Of a DNA stretch of 46,381 nt, positions 27,847 to 36,004 are shown one piece after another; position 1 is the stretch's first letter, and each line of letters opens with the position of its first letter. A program made the position numbers and the translations under genes. The notes beneath the pieces were generated by a model. The model made no database searches. It saw only the letters and a program-made list of their open reading frames with translations, and was not told the DNA's origin. This DNA is from Helicobacteraceae bacterium (GTDB lineage: Bacteria; Campylobacterota; Campylobacteria; Campylobacterales; Sulfurimonadaceae), in NCBI GenBank assembly GCA_947498025.1, contig CANMJR010000022.1, positions 1-46,381 of the forward strand, given 5' to 3'.

Positions 27847-29592
27847 GTGGTTTTAGTTACTACGGCATTCGAAGAAACATTTCCTAAGGACAGAAATGAA
27901 GAGATTCTATTTTTAGGAGAGTGGTGTAAGATTTATTCAAGAAAAAATATTTACGAACAGTACAGCTCTACAACTTTGCCTTACCACTGGGATGATAGAA
28001 AAAAACTTTACGAAGAGACAAAATATATCGATACTATTTACGAACAATATTTAGAGGCATTAAAAGAGAGTCTGAATAAAATACATGGCGTTGATTTTTC
28101 AATTTCATATTGGAGAATTATAGTAGGACCATGGCTTAGATATTTTATTGAAATGGTGTATGACAGGTACCTCTCAATTGAGGAAGCTTCTCAAAAAAAT
28201 ATTAAATATACAAATACCGTAAAGATAAAAGATGAAGAGATTGCATCAAATAATATGACGGATTTTATAAAATTATATCCAAGTGATTTATGGAATCAGT
28301 TTATTTATCAGAACATACTCGCCTATTTTCCTATAAAAACGAAACAAATAGAGATTGATTTAAGTAGTTTAGTGCTCAAAAAATTCATGATTTCTTTTAA
28401 AGATAAAATCAAAAACATCTTTTTTTACTTCAATAAGTTTAATACAATTCACTTTTTTGCATCCTATATTCATAGTAAGAATCGGTTGCCTTTGCAATTG
28501 TCTTTGTGGCAAATGCCTACATTAGACACCGGAGTATATATTGACTTTAATTGTACATACTCCACTTTAGTTAGAGATTCACTCTTAGTACCAAAAAATG
28601 AATCTAAATTTGACACTATTTTAACTTCTCTTATAAAAAAGCAAATGCCGAAGTACTATTTAGAGGGGTACAAGCAATTCAGAGATGAAGTTCTAAGAAA
28701 ATATCCCAAGAAAGCAAAACTCATTTTTACTGCAAATGCATACTCGGCAGATGATGCTTTTAAGTTTTGGACTGCTGAAAAAAAAGAAAAAGGAGCAAAA
28801 TATATCATAGGTCAGCATGGCGGTAATTATGGAATGAACTTATTTGCCTCACATGAAATACATCAGATTAAATCTTCTGACAAATTTTTTTCTTGGGGAT
28901 GGAATATTAAAAACAATAATCAAGTATTACCTGTAGCTGCAATGAAGTTAGAGAGACAGATAAGTAACAATCCTAACGGAGATATTTTAATCCCCTTAAT
29001 GTGCATGCCAAGGTATAGCTGTCATATAATGGCAATGCCGATTGCCGGGCAAGTTTTAAATTATTTTGATGACCAAGCATCTTACCTAGAACTATCTTCT
29101 GAAAATGTCAAGGATATATTAAAGTTAAGAGTGTATCAGCAAGATTATGGATGGAGTTTTAAAGAAAGATTTATGGAGAAGGGATTTGGAAATTTGATAG
29201 ACAGCGATACAAATCTCAAAAAATCCTTTTATAGCAGGTTGACTGAATGCAGACTTTGCATAGCAACATATAATGCCACAACCTATCTGGAAACATTCAG
29301 TGCAAATTATCCAACACTGCTTTATTGGAACCCTTTGCATTGGGAGTTAAGAGAGGAAGCAAAGCCATATTTTGATTTACTTGAAAGGGCCGAAATATTA
29401 CACTATACTGCTGAGTCGCTAGTAAAAAAACTAGAAGAAATTTATGAACATCCATTCTTTTGGTGGAGTCAAAAAAATGTACAAGCAGCAAAGGATGAGT
29501 TTTGCTCCCGGTACGCTAGAACATCTGAAAATTGGGCAGATGAATGGGTAAAAGAATTTAATAGAACTTTGGAAAAAGATGCAAGAAGATAG
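27847..29592 (+). CDS. LIC12162-family putative transferase
   Basis: 581 aa from GTG 27847. The N-terminus is LVTTAFEETFPKDRNEEILFLGEWCKIY, followed by 'YHWDDR' and 'SYWRIIVGPWLRYFIEM..DR'. These are the hallmarks of the LIC12162 family, first named from Leptospira O-antigen loci and annotated as a transferase. The C-terminal half has 'YIIGQHGGNYGMNLFASHEIHQIKSSDKFFSWGW' and 'ATYNATTYLETFSANYPTLLYWN', consistent with a GT-B-like site. No signal or membrane segment is seen. It probably transfers the nonulosonate-type sugar, but the reaction is not established. Confidence 0.85.
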   Translation: MVLVTTAFEETFPKDRNEEILFLGEWCKIYSRKNIYEQYSSTTLPYHWDDRKKLYEETKYIDTIYEQYLEALKESLNKIHGVDFSISYWRIIVGPWLRYFIEMVYDRYLSIEEASQKNIKYTNTVKIKDEEIASNNMTDFIKLYPSDLWNQFIYQNILAYFPIKTKQIEIDLSSLVLKKFMISFKDKIKNIFFYFNKFNTIHFFASYIHSKNRLPLQLSLWQMPTLDTGVYIDFNCTYSTLVRDSLLVPKNESKFDTILTSLIKKQMPKYYLEGYKQFRDEVLRKYPKKAKLIFTANAYSADDAFKFWTAEKKEKGAKYIIGQHGGNYGMNLFASHEIHQIKSSDKFFSWGWNIKNNNQVLPVAAMKLERQISNNPNGDILIPLMCMPRYSCHIMAMPIAGQVLNYFDDQASYLELSSENVKDILKLRVYQQDYGWSFKERFMEKGFGNLIDSDTNLKKSFYSRLTECRLCIATYNATTYLETFSANYPTLLYWNPLHWELREEAKPYFDLLERAEILHYTAESLVKKLEEIYEHPFFWWSQKNVQAAKDEFCSRYARTSENWADEWVKEFNRTLEKDARR

Positions 29593-31069
29593 CCTCAAAA
29601 AACGCTATGCTATAAAACTCTTCGCAAATATAATAACTGCTCTGTTTGGTGCCGTGCTTGTTGCCATTGTCCCCAAAGCTCTTGGACCTTTGGCGTATGG
29701 GCAGTTTGTGTATTTGCAAGATTTTTTTATGAAATTTATCGGCTTTTTAGACATGGGAAGTTCTATTGCTTTTTTTACTAAGCTGAGTGCTCGACATGAC
29801 AGGAGAGAGTTAATCTCTTTTTACTTTATCTACTCTTTTGCGGTGTTGCTATTTGTTTTTGGGTTTATATTTGCTCTTGTATATTTTGAAGTTGTTTCGC
29901 ATGTGATTCCGAATATTCCAAGCGAGTTTATCTACATGGGTCTATTTTTAGGGTTTTTTACTTGGTTTACGCAGATTTTTATAAAAATTTTCGATGCGTA
30001 TGCCTTGACTGTTTCTGTGGAACTTTTAAAAATAGCGCATAGAGCTGTTTCGCTTCTGCTGCTTCTTTTCTTTGTCTATCAGTTAGCATTTGATTTAAAA
30101 ATTTACTTTTATTTCAACTACATTGCACTGCTCTCATTTTTGTTCATAGCCTCTTGGCTTTTTTTCAAAAAAGGTATATTTACCTCTGCACTTTTTAAAG
30201 TGCAACATTTGCAGTTTAAAGTTTTAACAAAAGAGTTCATAGAGTATTGCCACCCTTTGGTTATTTCCGGCGTGATTGGCATTGTTGCGGGTATCTTCGA
30301 TATTTGGCTTTTACAGACCATGGCGGGGAATGAGCAGACAGGTTTTTATGGCTTGGCTTACAGTCTAGCTGCTATGTGTTTTTTGTTTACAAGTGCTATG
30401 ACTCCCATCATTACGAGAGAGTTTGCAAAGTCTTATGAACAAAAAGATTTAGAGCAGATGCGGAGACTCTTTTACAGATACATCCCCATGCTTTACGGTA
30501 TAGCTGCTTTTTTTGCCGTATTTATCTCCATGCAGAGTGAAAATGTGTTGAGTATTTTTACAGACGAAAAGTTTAAAGATGCGTTTTTGGTTCTCGTTGT
30601 TATGGCACTTTACCCCATGCACCAAACTTACGGGCAGTTAAGCGGCAGTATATTTTATGCCACAGGACAAACGAGGCTTCTGAGAAACATGGCTTTGTTT
30701 ACTATGCCTCTTGGCATGGCAATCTCTTTTGGAGCCATATATATTTTGGATTTGGGTGCTGTTGGATTAGCCTATAAAATGATAGTTGGGCAATTTATCG
30801 GTGTAAATATTCAACTCTATTTCAACTCAAAGTTTTTAAATCTTGAGATGAAATATTTTGTAGGGCATCAACTCTATGCAGTTCTATTTTTTGCAATGTT
30901 AGCTTTCATAGCTTCAAATCTTCTCTCTTTCGAGTCAGCACTCTTGGAATTACTTATCTCAGGTTTTATATATACCGTTTTAGTTACAATCTTTGTCTAT
31001 ATTTTTCCACAGATATTTGCTACAACTAGAGAAGAGATTAAGACAAATTTACGAAGGGTAGTATTATAA
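29579..31069 (+). CDS. Wzx-like polysaccharide flippase
   Basis: 496 aa with about 12-14 hydrophobic helices along its length. The N-terminus 'RYAIKLFANIITALFGAVLV', then 'VPKALGPLAYGQFVYLQDFF', is typical of O-antigen/teichoic acid exporters of the MOP superfamily; 'GLAYSLAAMCFLFTSAMTPIITREF' and 'YATGQTRLLRN' also match. It would move the lipid-linked repeat unit across the inner membrane. Its presence implies Wzy-dependent assembly, yet no polymerase is visible in the window. It overlaps the previous gene by 14 bases. Confidence 0.88.
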   Translation: MQEDSLKKRYAIKLFANIITALFGAVLVAIVPKALGPLAYGQFVYLQDFFMKFIGFLDMGSSIAFFTKLSARHDRRELISFYFIYSFAVLLFVFGFIFALVYFEVVSHVIPNIPSEFIYMGLFLGFFTWFTQIFIKIFDAYALTVSVELLKIAHRAVSLLLLLFFVYQLAFDLKIYFYFNYIALLSFLFIASWLFFKKGIFTSALFKVQHLQFKVLTKEFIEYCHPLVISGVIGIVAGIFDIWLLQTMAGNEQTGFYGLAYSLAAMCFLFTSAMTPIITREFAKSYEQKDLEQMRRLFYRYIPMLYGIAAFFAVFISMQSENVLSIFTDEKFKDAFLVLVVMALYPMHQTYGQLSGSIFYATGQTRLLRNMALFTMPLGMAISFGAIYILDLGAVGLAYKMIVGQFIGVNIQLYFNSKFLNLEMKYFVGHQLYAVLFFAMLAFIASNLLSFESALLELLISGFIYTVLVTIFVYIFPQIFATTREEIKTNLRRVVL

Positions 31070-31119
31070 AATGCGATTGACAAGTCATGAGATAAATGAT
31101 AAATAAAAAAAGAGGGTTG

Positions 31120-31428
31120 ATGATAAATTATAAAAGAATTCAAAAAGATTGTTTTTGGGATGCATCTATTACTGACTCTGAAATTGATGCCATCCTTGGT
31201 GGTAATGATTTTAGAAAAAAAGCCTTTTTATTTGAAAAAATATTGCTCAATAGCACAAAACTATTCTCCGACTTAAATATATTTAAAAAAGATGAATTAG
31301 TCATGCTGATTCAAAATTTCAAAGTTCCTAGTTTTAATAGTAACTATGTCTTTAGAAGAAAAAATATTGCAGAAGTTTATTTTTTGAATAAGCCATTATT
31401 AATAGATGAGTTAACATGGATAGCATAG
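31120..31428 (+). CDS. Putative antitoxin partner of AbiEii-like protein
   Basis: 102 aa from ATG 31120, where AGAGGG stands just upstream; an earlier ATG at 31096 lacks an SD. The content is mainly helical: 'KDCFWDASITDSEIDAILGGNDFRKKAFLFEKILLN' and 'LFKKDELVMLIQNFKVPSFNSNYVFRRKNIAEVYFLN'. It is too short for a full AbiEi antitoxin and shows no clear winged helix. It overlaps the nucleotidyltransferase gene by 13 bases, so it is most likely that gene's antitoxin or partner. Assignment rests on position. Confidence 0.6.
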   Translation: MINYKRIQKDCFWDASITDSEIDAILGGNDFRKKAFLFEKILLNSTKLFSDLNIFKKDELVMLIQNFKVPSFNSNYVFRRKNIAEVYFLNKPLLIDELTWIA

Positions 31429-32084
31429 ATTATAAAAAACTTTATGAAATTCAAGATAAAGTTTTGGCTGTTGTCTTTAAGGTTGAGAATGAGTTTTATC
31501 TTACGGGCGGCACTTGCTTAAGTAGATTTTATGAAGAAAAAAGATATTCGGATGATTTAGATTTTTTTACAAATACTTCATCAAGATATAGCTTCGCAGT
31601 AAAAAACATAAAACTGGCACTTCAAAAAAAGTTTAAACTTACTGTTGAGGTAGAATCAAAAGATTTTATCAGGTTTAAAATAGACGATTTGTTGCAAATT
31701 GATTTTGTAAATGATATATCTTCAAGATATAAAGATGTGATTGTTCTAGAAAATGGTTTTGTAATAGATAATATTGAAAATATATTAAGCAACAAACTAA
31801 CAGCCGTAATAGGTAGAGACAATGCAAAAGATATTTTTGATATATATCTGATATGTAAGTTTTATTCATTTTCATGGAAAAACATACTAAAATCAGCGCA
31901 TAAAAAATCTGAATTTAGCGATAATGATTTAATAATAAGACTTAAAAGTTTTCCAAACGAGTTGTTGTTTAGCATAAATATAATAGATAAAATGTTTTTA
32001 GATAATTTTGAGAAAGATTTTTTAGACATAATTGAAGAGATAAATAATGATTCAGTTCACAATAGGATAGAAAAGGAAATTTAG
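31416..32084 (+). CDS. AbiEii/AbiGii-type nucleotidyltransferase (putative toxin)
   Basis: 222 aa with the polymerase-beta-like signature 'FYLTGGTCLSRFYEEKRYSDDLDFFT' (GG...DDLDF catalytic acids) at about residues 27-52, 'LLQIDFVND' as the third strand, and 'NKLTAVIGRDNAKDIFDIYLI' at about 127-148. AbiEii-family enzymes are toxins of type IV toxin-antitoxin/abortive-infection systems and act on tRNA or other nucleic acids. The pair sits within a glycan cluster, flanked by the flippase and an aldolase gene, where such modules can stabilise variable loci. Confidence 0.82.
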   Translation: MDSIDYKKLYEIQDKVLAVVFKVENEFYLTGGTCLSRFYEEKRYSDDLDFFTNTSSRYSFAVKNIKLALQKKFKLTVEVESKDFIRFKIDDLLQIDFVNDISSRYKDVIVLENGFVIDNIENILSNKLTAVIGRDNAKDIFDIYLICKFYSFSWKNILKSAHKKSEFSDNDLIIRLKSFPNELLFSINIIDKMFLDNFEKDFLDIIEEINNDSVHNRIEKEI

Positions 32085-32125
32085 CTGATGAAAATAAGCA
32101 ATTTTGATTTGAAAAGGGTTTTCAA

Positions 32126-32890
32126 ATGTCATTAAAAAATAAACTAAAAAACAATCAACTCACAATTGGTTCATGGGTGACTATCGGGCATCCGTCTGTT
32201 GTAGATATCATGGCGAGTGCCGACTTTGAGTGGTTGGTTGTAGATATGGAACATACCTCAATAGATTTAACAATGGCGCATAACCTCATTGCGACTATTC
32301 AGGCAAACGGCATGAAAGCATTGGTCAGAGTGAGCAAAAATGAAGAGGTAATTATAAAACGTATTTTGGACATGGGCGCTGACGGCATAGTCGTACCCAT
32401 GATTAAGTCAAAGGCGGATGCACTTGAAGCTATAGATTATGCAAAATATCCTCCTCTGGGAAAAAGAGGGGTTGGACTCTTCCGTGCTCAAAAATATGGT
32501 TTAGGATTTGATGGATATAAAAAATGGGTTAATGAAGAACTTGTAATTATCGCCCAAATAGAGCACATAGAAGCCGTTGAAAATATAGAAGAGATTATCA
32601 CTACGGACGGGATAGACGGGGTAATCATAGGACCATATGATTTGTCCGGAAGTATGGGTTTTCCCGGCGAGTACAATAGAGACGATGTTAAAGAAGCGAT
32701 TGCAAAAGTACTGAAAATTTGCAAAGAAAATAATGTACCTTCGGGTTTTCATGTCATAGAATCAGACCCGTCAAAACTTCAACAAAGAATAGATGAAGGG
32801 TGTACATTTTTAGCCTATAGTCTGGATTTCTTCTTTTTGGGAGACTGTGCAAGAGAAGGTATGAAAACTATAAGAGAGGGACTTAACTAA
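32126..32890 (+). CDS. HpcH/HpaI-family aldolase
   Basis: 254 aa. The pattern is clear: 'IGSWVTIGHPSVVDIMASADFEWLVVDMEHTSID', 'ALVRVSKNEEVIIKRILDMGADGIVVPMI', 'YPPLGKRGVGLFRAQ..G', 'IAQIEHIEAVENIEEI' and 'VIIGPYDLSGSMG'. Glu in QIEH and Asp in GPYDLS are the usual metal ligands. Members join pyruvate to aldehydes or split 2-keto-3-deoxy acids. Next to a KdsB-like gene (TAATG overlap), it may make a 2-keto-3-deoxy sugar acid for CMP activation, which is an inference. Confidence 0.88.
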   Translation: MSLKNKLKNNQLTIGSWVTIGHPSVVDIMASADFEWLVVDMEHTSIDLTMAHNLIATIQANGMKALVRVSKNEEVIIKRILDMGADGIVVPMIKSKADALEAIDYAKYPPLGKRGVGLFRAQKYGLGFDGYKKWVNEELVIIAQIEHIEAVENIEEIITTDGIDGVIIGPYDLSGSMGFPGEYNRDDVKEAIAKVLKICKENNVPSGFHVIESDPSKLQQRIDEGCTFLAYSLDFFFLGDCAREGMKTIREGLN

Positions 32891-33663
32891 TGAATATAAT
32901 ATCGATAATTCCGGCAAGAATGGGTTCAAGTAGATTTCCGGGTAAGCCTATGGCTGATATACTGGGAATGCCTATGATAGGGCATGTGTATAAAAGAGTG
33001 AAGATGAGTACAACTCTGAGCGAGGTGTATGTTGCTACATGTGATAAAGAGATTTATGCCTACATAGAATCTATCGGCGGTAAAGCTGTTATGACGAGTG
33101 ATTGTCATGAGAGATGCAGTGACAGATGCGCGGAAGCGATGCTTAAAATAGAAAAAGAAAGCGGAGAAAAATGCGACATTATGGTGATGGTTCAAGGGGA
33201 TGAACCGCTTACATTTCCTCAGATGATAGACGAAGCTGTGCAGCCGATGCTAGGTGATAAAACGATTAGAATCACAAATCTTGTAGCAGATTTAGGCACG
33301 CTAAAAGAGTTTGAAAACCCAAATGAAGTTAAAGTTGTCATGGATAAATTTTCTAACGCCATCTACTTCAGTCGAGAGCCAATCCCAAGCAGAAAAAAAG
33401 GTGTTCTTGATGTTCCCATGAAAAAACAGGTCTGCGTGATACCTTTCACAAGAGACTTTTTGTTAGAGTACAACGAAATGGAACCGACTCCTTTGGAAAT
33501 AATAGAATCCGTTGACATGATGCGCATCATAGAAAACGGAATGAAAGTAAAAATGGTTCCGACGGTTTATATAACAAAAGCAGTGGACACAAAAGAGGAT
33601 TTGGATAGGGTTTGTGAGATGATGAGAGAGGATAAATTGTATAAGGATTATAACAATGTTTAA
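32890..33663 (+). CDS. KdsB-like CMP-sugar-acid cytidylyltransferase
   Basis: 257 aa with 'IIPARMGSSRFPGKPMADILGMPMIGHVYKR' at the N-terminus, 'CHERCSDRCAEAM', 'MVQGDEPLTFPQMI' and 'NEVKVVMD...AIYFSREPIPS'. 'VCVIPFTRDFL' and 'ESVDMMRIIENG..VKMVPT' follow. These are the signatures of 3-deoxy-manno-octulosonate cytidylyltransferase. The cell needs a housekeeping kdsB elsewhere for lipid A-Kdo, so this copy likely serves a special 2-keto sugar from the upstream aldolase. A decayed 3' end of a related gene lies at 34386-34451. Confidence 0.85.
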   Translation: MNIISIIPARMGSSRFPGKPMADILGMPMIGHVYKRVKMSTTLSEVYVATCDKEIYAYIESIGGKAVMTSDCHERCSDRCAEAMLKIEKESGEKCDIMVMVQGDEPLTFPQMIDEAVQPMLGDKTIRITNLVADLGTLKEFENPNEVKVVMDKFSNAIYFSREPIPSRKKGVLDVPMKKQVCVIPFTRDFLLEYNEMEPTPLEIIESVDMMRIIENGMKVKMVPTVYITKAVDTKEDLDRVCEMMREDKLYKDYNNV

Positions 33664-34387
33664 AAAAAATATTCGAAAAGCTTTTTTACTATTAGGCTTA
33701 GAAATTTATAGAAAGCCTAAAATTCCTATAAAATTTTTTGAAATTGAAGATGATTTTAATAGTTTATATATGAGAGCTCAAGAAAAAACTCAGATGGTCG
33801 CAACTGACAACTTATCTAGGAGAGAAAGACATTACACACTAAATCAATTAGTTAAAAGGGTTAATTCTTTTAGTGGTGATGTTGTGGAGTGTGGATGTTG
33901 GAGAGGATTATCATCGTATCAAATTGCAACTAGATTGAAAAATAGTGAATTTAACGGGAAATTTTATATTTTTGATTCATTCGAGGGCTTATCAAAGTTT
34001 GATGAAGTGGATATCCCTCTCGGCGGACTAAAAGATGAAGAGTCTCGTAAAAAAGAGTTTGCTTGTGGAGAAGATATTGTAAAAGATAATTTAAAAGAGT
34101 TTGATTTTATAGAGTATAAAAAGGGTTGGATTCCAACTAGATTTCATGAAGTAAATAGTAATAAATTTTCATTTGTTCATATTGATGTGGATATGTATCA
34201 ACCCATATTTGATGCTTTTAAATTTTTCTATGAAAGAATGTTACCTGGAGGAATTATTGTGTTCGATGATTATGGCTTTACTTTTTTTCCCGGTGCTAAA
34301 AAAGCTGTTGATGAATTTATGAGCGATAAGGATGACTTTTTTATTGCATTATCATCTGGACAAGCATTTATGATTAAGAAAGAATGA
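33656..34387 (+). CDS. TylF/MycF-type methyltransferase
   Basis: 243 aa. 'RRERHYTLNQLVKRV' and 'GDVVECGCWRGLSSYQIA' mark the SAM site. 'FYIFDSFEGLSKFDEVD' and 'FVHIDVDMYQPIFDAFKFFYERMLPGGIIVFDDYGF' carry the metal-binding Asp residues typical of TylF/macrocin O-methyltransferases. Such enzymes methylate sugar hydroxyls. It overlaps the KdsB-like gene by 8 bases and has AAGGA upstream. Confidence 0.88.
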   Translation: MFKKNIRKAFLLLGLEIYRKPKIPIKFFEIEDDFNSLYMRAQEKTQMVATDNLSRRERHYTLNQLVKRVNSFSGDVVECGCWRGLSSYQIATRLKNSEFNGKFYIFDSFEGLSKFDEVDIPLGGLKDEESRKKEFACGEDIVKDNLKEFDFIEYKKGWIPTRFHEVNSNKFSFVHIDVDMYQPIFDAFKFFYERMLPGGIIVFDDYGFTFFPGAKKAVDEFMSDKDDFFIALSSGQAFMIKKE

Positions 34388-34451
34388 AAATGTAGAAACT
34401 GTTTATAATACCAAAGTTATTGCTACACAAGAACATTTAGATAAGGTGTGA
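34386..34451 (+). pseudogene. Decayed 3' end of a second KdsB-like gene
   Basis: In the 100-base gap after the methyltransferase, one frame reads 'VETVYNTKVIATQEHLDKV' and stops at 34449-34451. It aligns with 'VPTVYITKAVDTKEDLDRV' near the end of the KdsB-like protein at 32890. Similar spacing and residues over ~19 positions make chance unlikely. It marks the scar of an earlier gene arrangement or recombination. Confidence 0.55.
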
Positions 34452-34487
34452 GAGATAAAAAAAAGATAATTTAATGAAGGACTAAAA

Positions 34488-35066
34488 TTGATTGGCATAT
34501 TAAAAAAAATCTTATTTGCAATATACCGTGAAATATTTGGAGTGATAGAATTTATAGCTATATATTCTCCTAGAACAAAAATAGGAGGTTTATTGCGTAA
34601 AGTATATTGGAAATCTAGATTAAATATTGGAAAAAATTTTCAAATTGATAGAGGGTCAATGGTCGAAAATGTAAAATTAGTTCAAATTGGAAATAATTTT
34701 TTAGTTGGCATGAATGTTTGGATTAGCGCAGGAGAATGCAAAGGAATATTTATTGGTAATGATGTTTGGATATCAAAAGATTCTTACATTAGAAGCGCGA
34801 ATCATTCCTTCGATAGAACGGACATACCAATGAGAGAACAGGGACATACATGTGGCTCTGTAGAATTCAATAATAGAGAATATTCAATTGTAATTGAAGA
34901 TGGCTGCTGGATTGCTTCAAATTGTACAATATTGAGTGGCTCACATATTGGGGAGGGTGCTATAATATCTACTGGATCTGTGGTTTCAGGTAAGATACCT
35001 CCGTACTCCATCGTCATTGGAAATCCTGCAAGAGTAATTAGTAATAGAAAAAAAATTAAAGTTTAA
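34488..35066 (+). CDS. Left-handed beta-helix (hexapeptide) acyltransferase
   Basis: 192 aa from TTG 34488, with AAGGA 6 bases upstream. A hydrophobic start (IGILKKILFAIYREIFGVIEF) is followed by hexapeptide repeats: 'VKLVQIGNNFLVGMNVWISAG', 'IGNDVWISKDSYIRSANHSF', 'IEDGCWIASNCTILSGSHIG' and 'GAIISTGSVVSGKIPPYSIVIGNPARV'. The 'ANHSF' His is the likely catalytic base. Such enzymes add acetyl or other acyl groups to sugars. Its place before the ACP module makes an acyl-ACP donor possible. Confidence 0.85.
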   Translation: MIGILKKILFAIYREIFGVIEFIAIYSPRTKIGGLLRKVYWKSRLNIGKNFQIDRGSMVENVKLVQIGNNFLVGMNVWISAGECKGIFIGNDVWISKDSYIRSANHSFDRTDIPMREQGHTCGSVEFNNREYSIVIEDGCWIASNCTILSGSHIGEGAIISTGSVVSGKIPPYSIVIGNPARVISNRKKIKV

Positions 35067-35085
35067 AATCAATAATAGAGGAAAT

Positions 35086-36003
35086 ATGAATAATAAAAAT
35101 ATAGATTATGTATTAAATTATCTTTATAATAGGGCACCTTTGCAAAGAAAAAAAATTGAAATGTTTTTTACAAATCAAGATAATATGTTTTTTCATGAAT
35201 TTGAAGATTTTTTAATTCAATATACTAATTATTTAAATAAAAATGATATGACTATAGAATATGGGATAGATGCATATTTAAAAATGGTGAATGATATGTT
35301 CAAATCTCAGATTAAATTTATGAGGTCAGGTTGCTACCCTGTTTTAAAGACATCTGATGCAGTTAAAAATGTTTATAATGATAAACCGGAAATGCTTTCA
35401 TATATGATAGGGTTGGCTCTATCTCAATATTTGTGGAGTACACATTACGAAATGTTTAATCATTTGAAATCTGAACTTATTAAAAATAAAGAAAATATAA
35501 AAACATATATAGAGATTGGACCTGGGCATGGGCTTTTTTTAAAAAATGCTATTGATATATTGGATGATGATGTTGATATGCTGGCAATAGATATATCACA
35601 TGTTTCTTTGGAAGTTTCGGAATCAATCATAAAATATTTTTACCCAACAAAAAAGGTGAAATTTATAAATGAAGATATATTAAATTTAGACTTAAATTCA
35701 GAATGTGATTTTATTGTAATGGGTGAAGTAATTGAACATGTAGAAAACCCAAAATTATTATTGAATAAAATTGCCAATTTATTAAGTAGTAATGGTAAAG
35801 CTTTTTTATCTACTTGTGTTAATTGCCCTGCAATAGACCATGTCTATCATTTTAGAACTGTTGATGAGATTAGAAATTTGTTTGCCGAATGTGGGTTGAA
35901 AATTGAATCAGAGAAAATTCTTCCTGTCGAGAACTTACCAATGAGTGATATAATTGAACAAAATATTACTATTAATTATTCAGCGATTGTGACAAAGGCT
36001 TAA
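35086..36003 (+). CDS. Class I SAM-dependent methyltransferase
   Basis: 305 aa. An N-terminal helical region of about 135 residues precedes the methyltransferase core: 'TYIEIGPGHGLFLKNAIDIL', 'MLAIDISHVSLEVSE', 'CDFIVMGEVIEHVENPKLLLNKI' and 'SSNGKAFLSTCVNCPAIDH'. GAGGAAAT precedes the ATG. The substrate is unknown; an SD-less ACP-bound or sugar substrate is equally possible. It is the first gene of a tight run with the MaoC-SDR fusion (1-base gap). Confidence 0.82.
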   Translation: MNNKNIDYVLNYLYNRAPLQRKKIEMFFTNQDNMFFHEFEDFLIQYTNYLNKNDMTIEYGIDAYLKMVNDMFKSQIKFMRSGCYPVLKTSDAVKNVYNDKPEMLSYMIGLALSQYLWSTHYEMFNHLKSELIKNKENIKTYIEIGPGHGLFLKNAIDILDDDVDMLAIDISHVSLEVSESIIKYFYPTKKVKFINEDILNLDLNSECDFIVMGEVIEHVENPKLLLNKIANLLSSNGKAFLSTCVNCPAIDHVYHFRTVDEIRNLFAECGLKIESEKILPVENLPMSDIIEQNITINYSAIVTKA

Positions 36004-36004
36004 G

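Noticed and set aside
31096-31119. Start of the AbiEii partner at ATG 31096
   Set aside because: No ribosome site precedes it, while AGAGGG stands just before ATG 31120.
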